The notes beneath the pieces were generated by a model that had not been told where the DNA came from, made no database searches, and saw nothing but the letters and a program-made list of their open reading frames with translations. The translations under genes and the position numbers were made by a program. Positions 44,471-51,520 of a stretch of 64,000 nucleotides of DNA are shown one piece after another. The stretch's first letter is position 1; every line of letters starts with the position of its first letter. The stretch comes from G963677325 sp963677325 (GTDB lineage Bacteria; Bacteroidota; Bacteroidia; Bacteroidales; Prolixibacteraceae). The stretch lies in assembly GCA_963677325.2 (NCBI GenBank), contig CAXXGM010000008.1, positions 806,001-870,000 on the forward strand, in the 5' to 3' direction.

Positions 44471-44809
44471 ATGCGGACAACTTTTGTTTACGGTAACGAG
44501 TTTTGGAATTTCTATTATGACCAAAAGCCTGAGGTTCAAGATAAAATTGATTGGGTAATCGGTTTAGTCAGAACTTTGAGGATGGTTCCTGAAAAGTTTT
44601 TCAAACACCTTGAAGGGTCTGATGGTCTTTATGAGATCAGAGTTAAATTAGGCAGTGATATTTATCGTATTTTCTGTTTCTTCGATGAAGGAAATTTGAT
44701 CATCCTGCTTAATGGTTTTCAGAAAAAGAGCTCCAAAACACCAGTAAATGAAATTAAAAAAGCAGAAGGTTTAAAACAAAAGTATTATGAAAACAAATCA
44801 AGAAGATAA
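44471..44809 (+). CDS. RelE/HigB-type toxin (Gp49-like), pair 1
   Basis: The protein has 112 residues. The sequence follows the phage-Gp49/HigB toxin family: FWNFYYDQKPEVQDKIDWVIGLVRTL, then FFKHLEGSDGLYEIRVKLGSDIYRIFCFFDEGNLIILLNGFQKKSSKTP and a basic tail. Members cut mRNA at the ribosome when free of antitoxin. The strands around YEIRV and YRIFCF form the RNase core. The 3' end overlaps the antitoxin gene by 23 bp, the toxin-first order typical of HigBA pairs. Confidence 0.9.
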   Translation: MRTTFVYGNEFWNFYYDQKPEVQDKIDWVIGLVRTLRMVPEKFFKHLEGSDGLYEIRVKLGSDIYRIFCFFDEGNLIILLNGFQKKSSKTPVNEIKKAEGLKQKYYENKSRR

Positions 44810-45095
44810 GCTCGTTTCCTGGGACGATCATTTGGACAAGAAATATGGTAAAATCGGTACTCCAACAAGAGATAAGTATGAGGAAGGATTCGAAAACTTC
44901 AAAATAGGCGTACTCATTCAGGAAGCACGGAAACAAAAAAACCTGACGCAGCAGGAACTTGCCTTAAGATGTGGAACAACAAAAAACTATATATCACGTA
45001 TCGAGAACAATGCCAGCGATATCCGGCTTTCAACACTCATGAGAATAATACGCGAAGGTCTTGGGGGTCATCTTAAAGTAAGCCTTGAAATTTAA
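44787..45095 (+). CDS. XRE-family antitoxin, pair 1
   Basis: The protein has 102 residues. A helix-turn-helix of the Cro/CI type lies at about residues 45-95 (GVLIQEARKQKNLTQQELALRCGTTKNYISRIENNASDIRLSTLMRIIREGL). The first 40 residues are charged and are the likely toxin-binding part. It neutralises the RelE/HigB-type partner encoded just upstream and represses the operon, as known for HigA antitoxins. A DUF6266-like 3' end follows 15 bp downstream. Confidence 0.92.
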   Translation: MKTNQEDKLVSWDDHLDKKYGKIGTPTRDKYEEGFENFKIGVLIQEARKQKNLTQQELALRCGTTKNYISRIENNASDIRLSTLMRIIREGLGGHLKVSLEI

Positions 45096-45110
45096 GCGAA
45101 AAGAGATTTT

Positions 45111-45227
45111 CAGCAAGCGGCTGTGATCCAGCTTCCTGCAGTAACGGGAGCGATCCAAGGAATTTATTTGTTTTTCGGATCAGAAAAAAGGAAGATGTAT
45201 TCGGGGGATATCTATTTTGGGATATAA
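45111..45227 (+). repeat. DUF6266-like 3'-end copy R3
   Basis: The open frame reads AVIQLPAVTGAIQGIYLFFG and ends KRKMYSGDIYFGI with a TAA at 45225-45227. It shares long stretches of identical DNA with R1 (43100-43228). It separates toxin-antitoxin pair 1 from pair 2. Confidence 0.75.
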
Positions 45228-45368
45228 ATACTTGTTTGAAAGGATTATCGATATTGTTCTCTTATTACAAATCAATAAGTGCGGTAAAATGACGCCTAAA
45301 ATTTCCCATTGAAATCTTTTATGATTAAAAAAGATTATATAAATTTGTATCCAAATGAAGACAGAAAA

Positions 45369-45668
45369 ATGTACCGTATTGAGAAAACAGTCGAATTTGA
45401 CAAATGGCTAAGGAAATTAAAAGATTTAAGAGCTAAAGCCAAAATCTTGTTTCGAATTCAAAAAATTGAGAACGACGAGTACTTTGGAGATTGCGAACCG
45501 GTTGGCGATGGAATTCGTGAATTAAAAATTGACTACGCTAAAGGATACAGAGTTTATTTTAAAGAATCCGACGGAAAAATAATTATTTTACTCATCGGAG
45601 GAGACAAATCAACTCAACAAAAAGACATTGAAAGGGCAAAAGAAATATTAAAAAGAATTAAAAAATAG
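45369..45668 (+). CDS. HigB/RelE-type killer protein, pair 2
   Basis: I chose the start at 45369 (MYRIEKTVEFDKWLRKLKDL), because it gives the usual length of about 100 residues for this addiction-module killer family; an in-frame ATG at 45309 would add 20 residues unlike the family. Motifs are AKAKILFRIQKIENDEYFGDCEPVGDGIRELKIDYAKGYRVYF and IILLIGGDKSTQQKDIERAKEIL, which match the small RelE-fold toxins paired with antidote proteins. It should inhibit translation by mRNA cleavage when released. It is followed after 4 bp by its antitoxin. Confidence 0.9.
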   Translation: MYRIEKTVEFDKWLRKLKDLRAKAKILFRIQKIENDEYFGDCEPVGDGIRELKIDYAKGYRVYFKESDGKIIILLIGGDKSTQQKDIERAKEILKRIKK

Positions 45669-45672
45669 AGAT

Positions 45673-45957
45673 ATGGAAACTTCAAAATTTGATATAGCAG
45701 ACTACTTGGATAGTAACGAAATGATTGCAGAATATCTTAATGCTGTTTTGGCAGAAGGAGATGATTCAGATGTGATTACAGCAATTGGACATATTGCCAA
45801 ATCAATTGGAATGACAAAAATTGCTCAAGAAACCGGATTAAGTAGATCAAGTTTGTACAAAGCTTTATCTGATGGTGCTAAACCTCAATTTGAGACAATT
45901 ATGAAAGTATTAAGAGCAATTGGTGGACAAATAAAAATAAATCCGATGACTGCTTAA
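45673..45957 (+). CDS. Addiction-module antidote protein (HigA-like), pair 2
   Basis: The protein has 94 residues. FDIADYLDSNEMIAEYLNAVLAEGDDSDVITAIGHIAKSIGMTKIAQETGLSRSSLYKALSDGAKPQFETIMKVLRAIGG follows the antidote family almost from end to end. The helix-turn-helix is at about residues 50-90. It pairs with the killer protein directly upstream. The DUF6266-like copy R4 begins 3 bp after its stop codon, so the unit boundary is very tight. Confidence 0.92.
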   Translation: METSKFDIADYLDSNEMIAEYLNAVLAEGDDSDVITAIGHIAKSIGMTKIAQETGLSRSSLYKALSDGAKPQFETIMKVLRAIGGQIKINPMTA

Positions 45958-45959
45958 CA

Positions 45960-46100
45960 CTGAAAACAGGAGCGATCCGAAAACAGGAATCGGCTGTGAT
46001 TCAGCTTCCTGCGGTAACAGGAGCGATACAGGGCATTTATCTCTTTAGCAGATCGGAAAAACGGAAGATGTATTCGGGGGATATATATTTTGGGATTTGA
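45960..46100 (+). repeat. DUF6266-like 3'-end copy R4
   Basis: The open frame reads KTGAIRKQESAVIQLPAVTG, then AIQGIYLFSRSEKRKMYSGD and ends with TGA at 46098-46100. It is more diverged from R1 than R3 is. The cassette-leader repeat (46146-46190) follows it, as one follows R1. Confidence 0.75.
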
Positions 46101-46145
46101 AGGATTTATTGGAGAACAAATAAATCCATTTCCTTAAATTTACTT

Positions 46146-46190
46146 AAATAATTTTTATCTCAGTTGAATTATTTACGGGTAAGAATTAAC
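46146..46190 (+). repeat. Cassette-leader repeat, copy 2
   Basis: It matches 43255-43299 in the core agttgaattatttacgggta and lies upstream of the membrane-protein gene at 46312. Confidence 0.55.
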
Positions 46191-46311
46191 CATAATTAGA
46201 TATGATACTCAATATGCTTATATACATACGTTAACTCCCATTTAAAAACGACACATCGACAATTACAGAATAAATTAAAAAAATAATTAACAATCTAATC
46301 AATAACGAACT

Positions 46312-46680
46312 ATGAAAGATCAATTACATTCAAATTTCATTAAATCTTCAAATCTAATATTTGCGACTGTTGGACTTGGAATAGTTAATTTTTTCTTTTC
46401 ACACATTTTATTGAATGGGACAAATATTGTAACTGCAATCTTTACTCTATTATTCATTAGTGGACTTGGCTTACTTGTTAGAAGAGGATTCGCCTGGGTG
46501 AAATATTTACTTTTAGTGTTGACAATAGTTGGCTTAATTTTAATCATGTTTATTCCGAATGACCCAACACAAAATACTATTGTTATAATTGTAAATATAG
46601 CACAAACTGTTATACAAGTTTGGGCTACCGTATTATTATTTAGAGTTCCAAAAATAATTGACAATAAATTAGCCGAATAA
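46312..46680 (+). CDS. Small integral membrane protein of unknown function
   Basis: The protein has 122 residues and four hydrophobic segments (about 15-35, 38-58, 64-82 and 90-115), with short polar loops (RRGFAWVKY, PNDPTQNT). I do not recognise a family. It occupies its own unit between R4 and a hairpin-rich repeat (46728-46803), with a copy of the leader repeat upstream. Immunity or stress roles are possible for such island proteins but not shown. Confidence 0.6.
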   Translation: MKDQLHSNFIKSSNLIFATVGLGIVNFFFSHILLNGTNIVTAIFTLLFISGLGLLVRRGFAWVKYLLLVLTIVGLILIMFIPNDPTQNTIVIIVNIAQTVIQVWATVLLFRVPKIIDNKLAE

Positions 46681-46727
46681 TAATCAGAAATGAAAAACAA
46701 AATACTTTTTGAAGCAAGATAGAAAAC

Positions 46728-46803
46728 CCCGGCTACCGCGCGATTGTATCGCGTGGGTTTAGGGCAAAAGAGCCACACGATAAAATCGTGCGGCAGCCAA
46801 GGG
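46728..46803. repeat. Double-hairpin palindromic repeat
   Basis: ccccggctaccgcgcgat and atcgtgcggcagccaagggg are the outer arms. Each half also folds on itself (cgcgat-tgt-atcgcg and cacgat-aaa-atcgtg). It is intergenic and looks like a REP/BIME-type element. Confidence 0.75.
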
Positions 46804-46807
46804 GAAA

Positions 46808-46855
46808 TTTAAATAATATATATTTTAGTTGAATAATTGTTAGGTAAATTTTACC
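46808..46855 (+). repeat. Cassette-leader repeat, copy 3
   Basis: The sequence aataatatatattttagttg followed by aataattgttaggtaa matches the copies at 43255 and 46146 and lies directly upstream of the nuclease-like gene at 46874. Confidence 0.55.
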
Positions 46856-46873
46856 AAATTAAAAAGACAAATT

Positions 46874-47845
46874 ATGGCAATTTGCAAAGTTGAGAATGAT
46901 AAACTGATAGAGCTTGAAAATACTTCTTTTGAATACGAACGAATTTATGAAGTAAGTCATTTACAAAACTATCTATCGAATGCAATTCAAATAATTGATA
47001 AGGATTTATTGGTAATTTCAACTGAATTTAGCGATTGGGAGGATTCTGATAGAAGAATAGACATATTGTGTGTTGACTCTGAGGCAAATCTTGTTGTTAT
47101 TGAATTAAAGAGGACAAAAGATGGAGCACACATGGAATTACAAGCGATCAGATATTCCGCTATGATAGCAAAGATGAAATTTGAAACGGCTGTAAATACG
47201 TACGCAAAATATCTTAAGAAGATCAACTCAGACCTTGATGCAAAAGAAAACCTGCTTAAGTTTTTAGAGTGGGATGAAATTTTAGAAGATAAATTTGCTC
47301 AAGACGTAAAGATTATTTTAGTATCGGCTGATTTTTCTAAAGAACTTACGACCTCGGTATTGTGGCTGAACGAAAAGTATATTGATTTTATCAGATGCGT
47401 TCGTGTTAAACCGCAAAAAGATGGTGAAAAACTGTATTTTGACATTCAACAAATTATCCCATTACCCGAATCAGCAGATTATCAAGTAAGACTTAAAGAG
47501 AAAGCGGATGAAGAGAGAGAGATAAGCAGAGAAAATAAAAGAGAAAGATCAATTTTTAAGCACCTATTTGAGTCGGATAAATTACATATTGGTCAAAAAG
47601 TTATTCTAAAGCCTGCTATTGAGCAAGGACATCCAATTGAAAAAGCTACCGCTACTATTATAAACACTGGACAAAATTGTTTAAAGAGAGAAGGTGATAA
47701 CAAATTATATTCATTTAGTAAATTGAGAACGATTTGGACTGATGAACTGAACCTTCAAGACGTAAAACCTAATTGGGGTTTTTCACTTAAACATGATTGG
47801 ATCGATGAAAATAAAAGAGAATTGGCGGCTTTAGAGGATAGGTAA
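46874..47845 (+). CDS. PD-(D/E)XK nuclease-like protein (NucS/DUF91-like N-terminus)
   Basis: The protein has 323 residues. The segment RIDILCVDSEANLVVIELKR contains Asp63, Glu77 and Lys79, the D...ExK active-site pattern of restriction-type nucleases, and is like the C-terminal domain of NucS. The middle is charged and helical. The C-terminal part (about 230-300; KLHIGQKVILKPAIEQ, ATATIINTGQNCLK, LYSFSKLRTIW) looks like a small beta domain of the RAMA or DUF4357 type that is often attached to restriction-modification proteins. Together with the toxin-antitoxin pairs this suggests defence. No methyltransferase or helicase gene is adjacent, so the mode of action is open. Confidence 0.7.
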   Translation: MAICKVENDKLIELENTSFEYERIYEVSHLQNYLSNAIQIIDKDLLVISTEFSDWEDSDRRIDILCVDSEANLVVIELKRTKDGAHMELQAIRYSAMIAKMKFETAVNTYAKYLKKINSDLDAKENLLKFLEWDEILEDKFAQDVKIILVSADFSKELTTSVLWLNEKYIDFIRCVRVKPQKDGEKLYFDIQQIIPLPESADYQVRLKEKADEEREISRENKRERSIFKHLFESDKLHIGQKVILKPAIEQGHPIEKATATIINTGQNCLKREGDNKLYSFSKLRTIWTDELNLQDVKPNWGFSLKHDWIDENKRELAALEDR

Positions 47846-47967
47846 CGAGCCACATAGAGTTATGTGAGGACATTTCATAGATCTAGGTGGGGCTCAGATG
47901 ATAGTGAGCTATTATAAGGATCTGGACTTTTCTCAGATAGATTTGGTATTTTAACCTGAAGTACGCT

Positions 47968-48525
47968 ATGAAGGACGGTGCATTAAAAATGGATAAAATG
48001 ATAAAGTATACATTCAGTGAACATTTGCACAATTATGCAATTTGGACTGCTGCCAGAGCTGTCGCGAGAAATTTTACCGATACAAAGAGTATTAAATCCG
48101 CTATTGAAAAAACTAAGCTTAAATGGCTAATTGATAATAAGGAGGATTTTACGATTGATAGTTTCGATCTCCTTCACCGGGAGACGGCAAATATAATTAT
48201 TAACCATCTGAAGAGCGTTGATCCGAAACTGGGGAATAAAGTGACTTATGGTCGAGCAGCTAAGATTATTGCAATTTATATTAAGACAATAATAGTGGTA
48301 AGAGACTCTGGAGTAAGTAATCTCGCGAAAATTGCACATCCTCCAATTGATAGAATTTTGTTGACTAATGCCGGGAAAGTTTATAAAGACTTTGAGCTAA
48401 ATAAATATAATTGGACGCAATTATCTGAAAACAAATACTTTGAATTAATCGATAAGTTTAGGACCCTAGAGTTGGAATACTTCTGGGAACTCGAACAATA
48501 TTGGTCACCTATACAGGCAGAGTAG
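47968..48525 (+). CDS. Hypothetical protein of a defence-island type
   Basis: The protein has 185 residues, mostly helical, without signal peptide or membrane segment. FSEHLHNYAIWTAARAVARNFTDTKSIKSAIEKTKL, VDPKLGNKVTYGRAAKIIAIYIKTIIVV and a charged C-terminus are the most distinctive parts. I have the impression of a small conserved family but cannot name it or assign a function. It follows the nuclease-like gene at about 120 bp on the same strand and might act with it. The true start may be the ATG at 47989 or 47998. Confidence 0.6.
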   Translation: MKDGALKMDKMIKYTFSEHLHNYAIWTAARAVARNFTDTKSIKSAIEKTKLKWLIDNKEDFTIDSFDLLHRETANIIINHLKSVDPKLGNKVTYGRAAKIIAIYIKTIIVVRDSGVSNLAKIAHPPIDRILLTNAGKVYKDFELNKYNWTQLSENKYFELIDKFRTLELEYFWELEQYWSPIQAE

Positions 48526-48628
48526 AAAATAAAGTCAATCTATCGAATTAATGACAAGGAGAAGATACCATGAGTGAAATTAAAATCCTGTTCCTTCATA
48601 TTTATACCTAAAATGCTTGAAGCATGCT

Positions 48629-48676
48629 GGTGAGAATTTGCAATTCTCACCTCTTAACCAGGGATTTACAATCCCT
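48629..48676. repeat. Two short palindromes in a gap
   Basis: ggtgagaatttgcaattctc plus acc (48629-48651) and agggatttacaatccct (48660-48676) stand side by side. They are intergenic and could end transcription of the gene upstream. The rest of the gap 48526-48765 shows nothing else. Confidence 0.6.
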
Positions 48677-48765
48677 TTAAATATTTTATCCTTCACTGTT
48701 CATTTTACAAAATAGTTTCGTTATAATGAAACTAATTGTTTACCTTTGTTACAAGAAGCGGGGAA

Positions 48766-49125
48766 ATGGACAAGTATTTTGAAATCGTATTTTTAGATGA
48801 CGCATTTGAGTTTCTTAGATCTTTAGACAAAAAACATTACGAAAAGATCCTTTTTAATATTCGTAAAGCTCAGTCAGAGAGGAATCCTGAACTTTTTAAG
48901 AAATTAAAAGAGGAGATATGGGAATTTCGAACTCTTTATCAGGGGTTACACTATCGGCTGCTTGCATTTTGGGACAAAACAGAATCTGAAAGTACATTGG
49001 TTATTTCGACGCATGGATTTACTAAAAAAGCGAGTAAAGTTCCTGATAGCGAAATACTAAAAGCAAAGAAATTAAGGATCAGGTATTTTGAAGACAAGGA
49101 AAAATTAAACAAGAAGAACAAGTGA
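48766..49125 (+). CDS. RelE/HigB-type toxin, pair 3
   Basis: The start at 48766 (MDKYFEIVFLDDAFEFLRSLDKK) gives a normal 119-residue toxin; the in-frame ATG at 48736 adds ten residues without family support. The core ELFKKLKEEIWEFRTLYQGLHYRLLAFWDKTESESTLVISTHGFTKKASKVPDSEI is typical of Gp49/HigB mRNA interferases. The order toxin then antitoxin and the 4-bp GTGA overlap with the next gene show one operon. No DUF6266-like 3' end is found next to this pair, unlike pairs 1 and 2. Confidence 0.9.
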   Translation: MDKYFEIVFLDDAFEFLRSLDKKHYEKILFNIRKAQSERNPELFKKLKEEIWEFRTLYQGLHYRLLAFWDKTESESTLVISTHGFTKKASKVPDSEILKAKKLRIRYFEDKEKLNKKNK

Positions 49126-49436
49126 AAACATATACTTTAGAAGAAGTTCAGGATCGGCTCATCGGGAAAAAGGGGACTCCCGAACGAGACAAGTTTGAAT
49201 ATGAGTTACAAATGGATTTGATCGGAGAAGCCATTAAACAGACCCGAAAAGAGCGCAATCTGACTCAGGAAGAATTGGGGAAACTTATTGGAGTTCAAAA
49301 ATCCCAAATATCAAGGATCGAGAGCAACGCCAGTAATGTAACCATTGATACATTATTGAGGGTATTTAATGCCTTACAGGCAAAAGTTAAATTACAAGTT
49401 GAATTGCCAAATTTCAAAATCAGTTTGGGGCAATAA
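49122..49436 (+). CDS. XRE-family antitoxin, pair 3
   Basis: The protein has 104 residues and uses a GTG start inside the toxin stop region (GTGA). The N-terminal 40 residues are charged (TYTLEEVQDRLIGKKGTPERDKFEYELQMDL). A Cro/CI-type helix-turn-helix follows at about 45-95 (AIKQTRKERNLTQEELGKLIGVQKSQISRIESNASNVTIDTLLRVFNAL). It neutralises the upstream toxin and should repress the operon. Confidence 0.92.
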   Translation: MKTYTLEEVQDRLIGKKGTPERDKFEYELQMDLIGEAIKQTRKERNLTQEELGKLIGVQKSQISRIESNASNVTIDTLLRVFNALQAKVKLQVELPNFKISLGQ

Positions 49437-49483
49437 TAATGGTTTGCAAGAATGAAAGTAAATGGCTGACAAAGATTTATTTA

Positions 49484-49547
49484 AACAAGATAATACAAGA
49501 GTGTGACAATTTTGTATGCTTTTATTACGTTTGACTTTTTAATTTTG
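49484..49547 (+). promoter_or_regulatory. Double (G/A)ACAA..TA repeat and promoter in front of a dead gene
   Basis: AACAAGATAATA (49484-49495) and GACAATTTTGTA (49505-49516) are 21 bp apart. TAATTTTG at 49540-49547 starts 35 bp after the second copy. The element is complete but now drives only the DUF5009-like remnant at 49630. Confidence 0.68.
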
Positions 49548-49629
49548 TAAGATTGGTTAGCACTCATTGTTTTCGGTTAACCTTTGGCTATAAACCTATA
49601 ATTTTAGTAACTAACTTAAATGAACCCGG

Positions 49630-49707
49630 ATGAAGACCAATGTGTCCAAGCCAACCGAACGCCTTGAATCCCTCGATGTGATGCGGGGGTTTGAGATTGG
49701 AGTTTAG
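49630..49707 (+). pseudogene. 5' remnant of a DUF5009/NagX-like membrane acyltransferase gene
   Basis: A frame of 25 codons reads MKTNVSKPTERLESLDVMRG followed by FEIGV and a stop. ERLxSLDxxRGF is the well-known N-terminal signature of the DUF5009/heparan-alpha-glucosaminide acetyltransferase-like (NagX) membrane proteins that accompany amino-sugar genes in Bacteroidota. All membrane segments are missing. The rest of the gap up to 49769 contains no further trace. The promoter element at 49484-49547 is intact, so the loss is probably fairly recent. Confidence 0.65.
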
Positions 49708-49769
49708 TGCTTTGGTGGCATACAAGATTATAAATAGTTCGAACCTCCTGACAGGCAATCTTGACAGGT

Positions 49770-50336
49770 TTACTCAATTTTTATTAGAACATCTGGCAAA
49801 CCATTATCAAAGCCTCTCAGCAGGCCATAAAACATAATGCTTTCTTTATCCTGAGGAGTAAAATGATCCCATTCCTTTACAATATAATGAACTCTTTTTA
49901 AGTCAAGTTTCAGGTACCGAGAAGCCAGTTCCCCATTTTTAAAGTTTATGAACGAATAAAAAAGAGGTTCGGCTTTCTGTTGATAAGCTATTTTATTAGA
50001 GCCTTTAAAGTGAATATAGTAGTTTTTTGCGAGTTCATATCCAATTAGAATTTTTTCGGTAACAGAACTGCTTTGCTGAAATTTCCTTTCCAGTCCTCCT
50101 GTAAGGTCACTATAATCACAATCTCCAGGTTTTATTTTTGAAGCGCTGTCATAAAGCTCCTTGACAATAGCGCTATAGGTTTGTCTGAAATTTTTCAGCT
50201 GAGAATCTATTCCTGTGGTATCCTGAGGTTGTGAAAATGGCCTGACCTGTGAATTATTATCAAGTTCCTGCTTTTCCCCCGCAGTAGTATAGCTCGGAAT
50301 AAGCCATAAAATTAAAAATAAATGTAATAAGTTCAT
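49770..50336 (-). CDS. Secreted hypothetical protein
   Basis: The protein has 188 residues. A signal peptide (LLHLFLILWLIPSYTTAG) is followed by a polar linker and a helical domain (FRQTYSAIVKELYDSASKIKPGDCDYSDLTGGLERKFQQ, YELAKNYYIHFKGSN). I do not recognise a family. Only 1 bp separates it from the upstream GH30-like gene, so the two share a transcript. It could be a tail fragment of another protein moved here with the deletion that damaged the GH30 gene, but this is a guess. Confidence 0.6.
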   Translation of the reverse strand: MNLLHLFLILWLIPSYTTAGEKQELDNNSQVRPFSQPQDTTGIDSQLKNFRQTYSAIVKELYDSASKIKPGDCDYSDLTGGLERKFQQSSSVTEKILIGYELAKNYYIHFKGSNKIAYQQKAEPLFYSFINFKNGELASRYLKLDLKRVHYIVKEWDHFTPQDKESIMFYGLLRGFDNGLPDVLIKIE

Positions 50337-50337
50337 T

Positions 50338-51276
50338 TTAAGATATTTTTGGTTGTCGATTGTATATAAAATCTATTATGGAATGAGCTGGAATAGTTGG
50401 GTTGATGATTTTCCCTTCATCGTTTTTTATCTTGAAGTCAATTGTATTATCAGTTTGATTCATAACCGCCACTACAATGCTGTGATCGGGGTTTTTAAAG
50501 GCTGTCGTTTGCAAATCCGGATGACTGACAGAGAAGTCGATACGATAAGCCCCAGGCCTAATGTATTTGCTGAAATGGGCAATGTAGTAATAGGATGGAT
50601 TATAGATAAGTTCGCTTGTAATGGTATCGGCAAGAATTGGCGCGGAAAGATAAACATTTCCCAATTGTAGCGGGCCTCCAATCTGATTGCACGGGAATCC
50701 AAAGATTCTCAGTTTTGAACCCGATAAAGCCATTGCATCCCTGATAAGCGGCAACAACCCGTTTATGGAGTCGAACCTGATGGTAAAATGGGTAAGGCTG
50801 GTATCACCCGGGATATCGTCATAACTAATCTGTTCGCCATAATAACTGCCGATCATGGTCCGCATGAGGGTATAATGGGATCCATTTGGACCGAAATAAG
50901 CATTGAGTACCTCGCGGCGTTTTTCAGGGCTTATCTGATTGATTACATGAGCTACAGCCGGAGTGAATGCTCCGCCAAAACCAACGATCTTATGGTAGAC
51001 TTTTTTTGAATTAATTTGTATGACAGGAAGGTTACTGCTATCATCGCTCATAAAAGTCAAATTGGCTTTTGAGGTTAATCGGTCACCGGCTTTTGAACTC
51101 TGAATGACTTTTACGGAGATGTTACCCTTATCCATTTCATCTGCGATCTTGGGAACCTTAGTCTTATTTCCTCTTTCTGCAAGCTGGGCTAAAGTATTTT
51201 TTGTGTAATAAGGTTGGAATAAAATGGCTATAGAGGAACAAAGGAATGCAATTAAAACTTTTGCTTTAGCGTTCAT
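50338..51276 (-). CDS. GH30 glucosylceramidase-like protein with the catalytic centre deleted
   Basis: The protein has 312 residues, against about 480-500 for GH30 enzymes. A signal peptide leads into VVYHKIVGFGGAFTPAVAHVINQIS-like sequence (residues about 90-110), then LMRTMIGSYYGEQISYDDIPGD and LRIF. In GH30 proteins the latter is followed by SPW..PAWMK, but here the sequence jumps to GFPCNQIGGPLQLGNVYLSAP and then ELIYNPSYYYIAHFSKYIRPGA, which belong to the last barrel strand and the C-terminal beta domain. About 200 residues, including both catalytic glutamates, are therefore missing in frame. It cannot be an active retaining glycosidase and is either a decaying gene or a protein reused for binding. 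Confidence 0.78.
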   Translation of the reverse strand: MNAKAKVLIAFLCSSIAILFQPYYTKNTLAQLAERGNKTKVPKIADEMDKGNISVKVIQSSKAGDRLTSKANLTFMSDDSSNLPVIQINSKKVYHKIVGFGGAFTPAVAHVINQISPEKRREVLNAYFGPNGSHYTLMRTMIGSYYGEQISYDDIPGDTSLTHFTIRFDSINGLLPLIRDAMALSGSKLRIFGFPCNQIGGPLQLGNVYLSAPILADTITSELIYNPSYYYIAHFSKYIRPGAYRIDFSVSHPDLQTTAFKNPDHSIVVAVMNQTDNTIDFKIKNDEGKIINPTIPAHSIIDFIYNRQPKIS

Positions 51277-51520
51277 GAATTATGAATATTAAGAAGATGC
51301 TTTATTTAAGTTTTTATTATGATTCCGTTCAAAATCGTCTTTTCAATTCGCTAATTTGTTAGCCGGGAATAGGTTGTTCACCTTACAAGTTTGCCATCAG
51401 TAACTTATACTCCTGGCTTTTAAACACAATATTACATAATTTATTTAACTTTACAGTGAATGCGCAGTTTGTTGGAAATCCGGGTGAGCCGGGAATCCGA
51501 TGTCTGATTCAAAAAACTAA

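Noticed and set aside
51328..51360. Possible double repeat (ttcaaaatcgtc and a partner 21 bp away) upstream of the GH30-like gene on the minus strand
   Set aside because: The second copy is very weak and no CAAANNTA (reverse -7 box) lies at the expected distance near 51296-51303.
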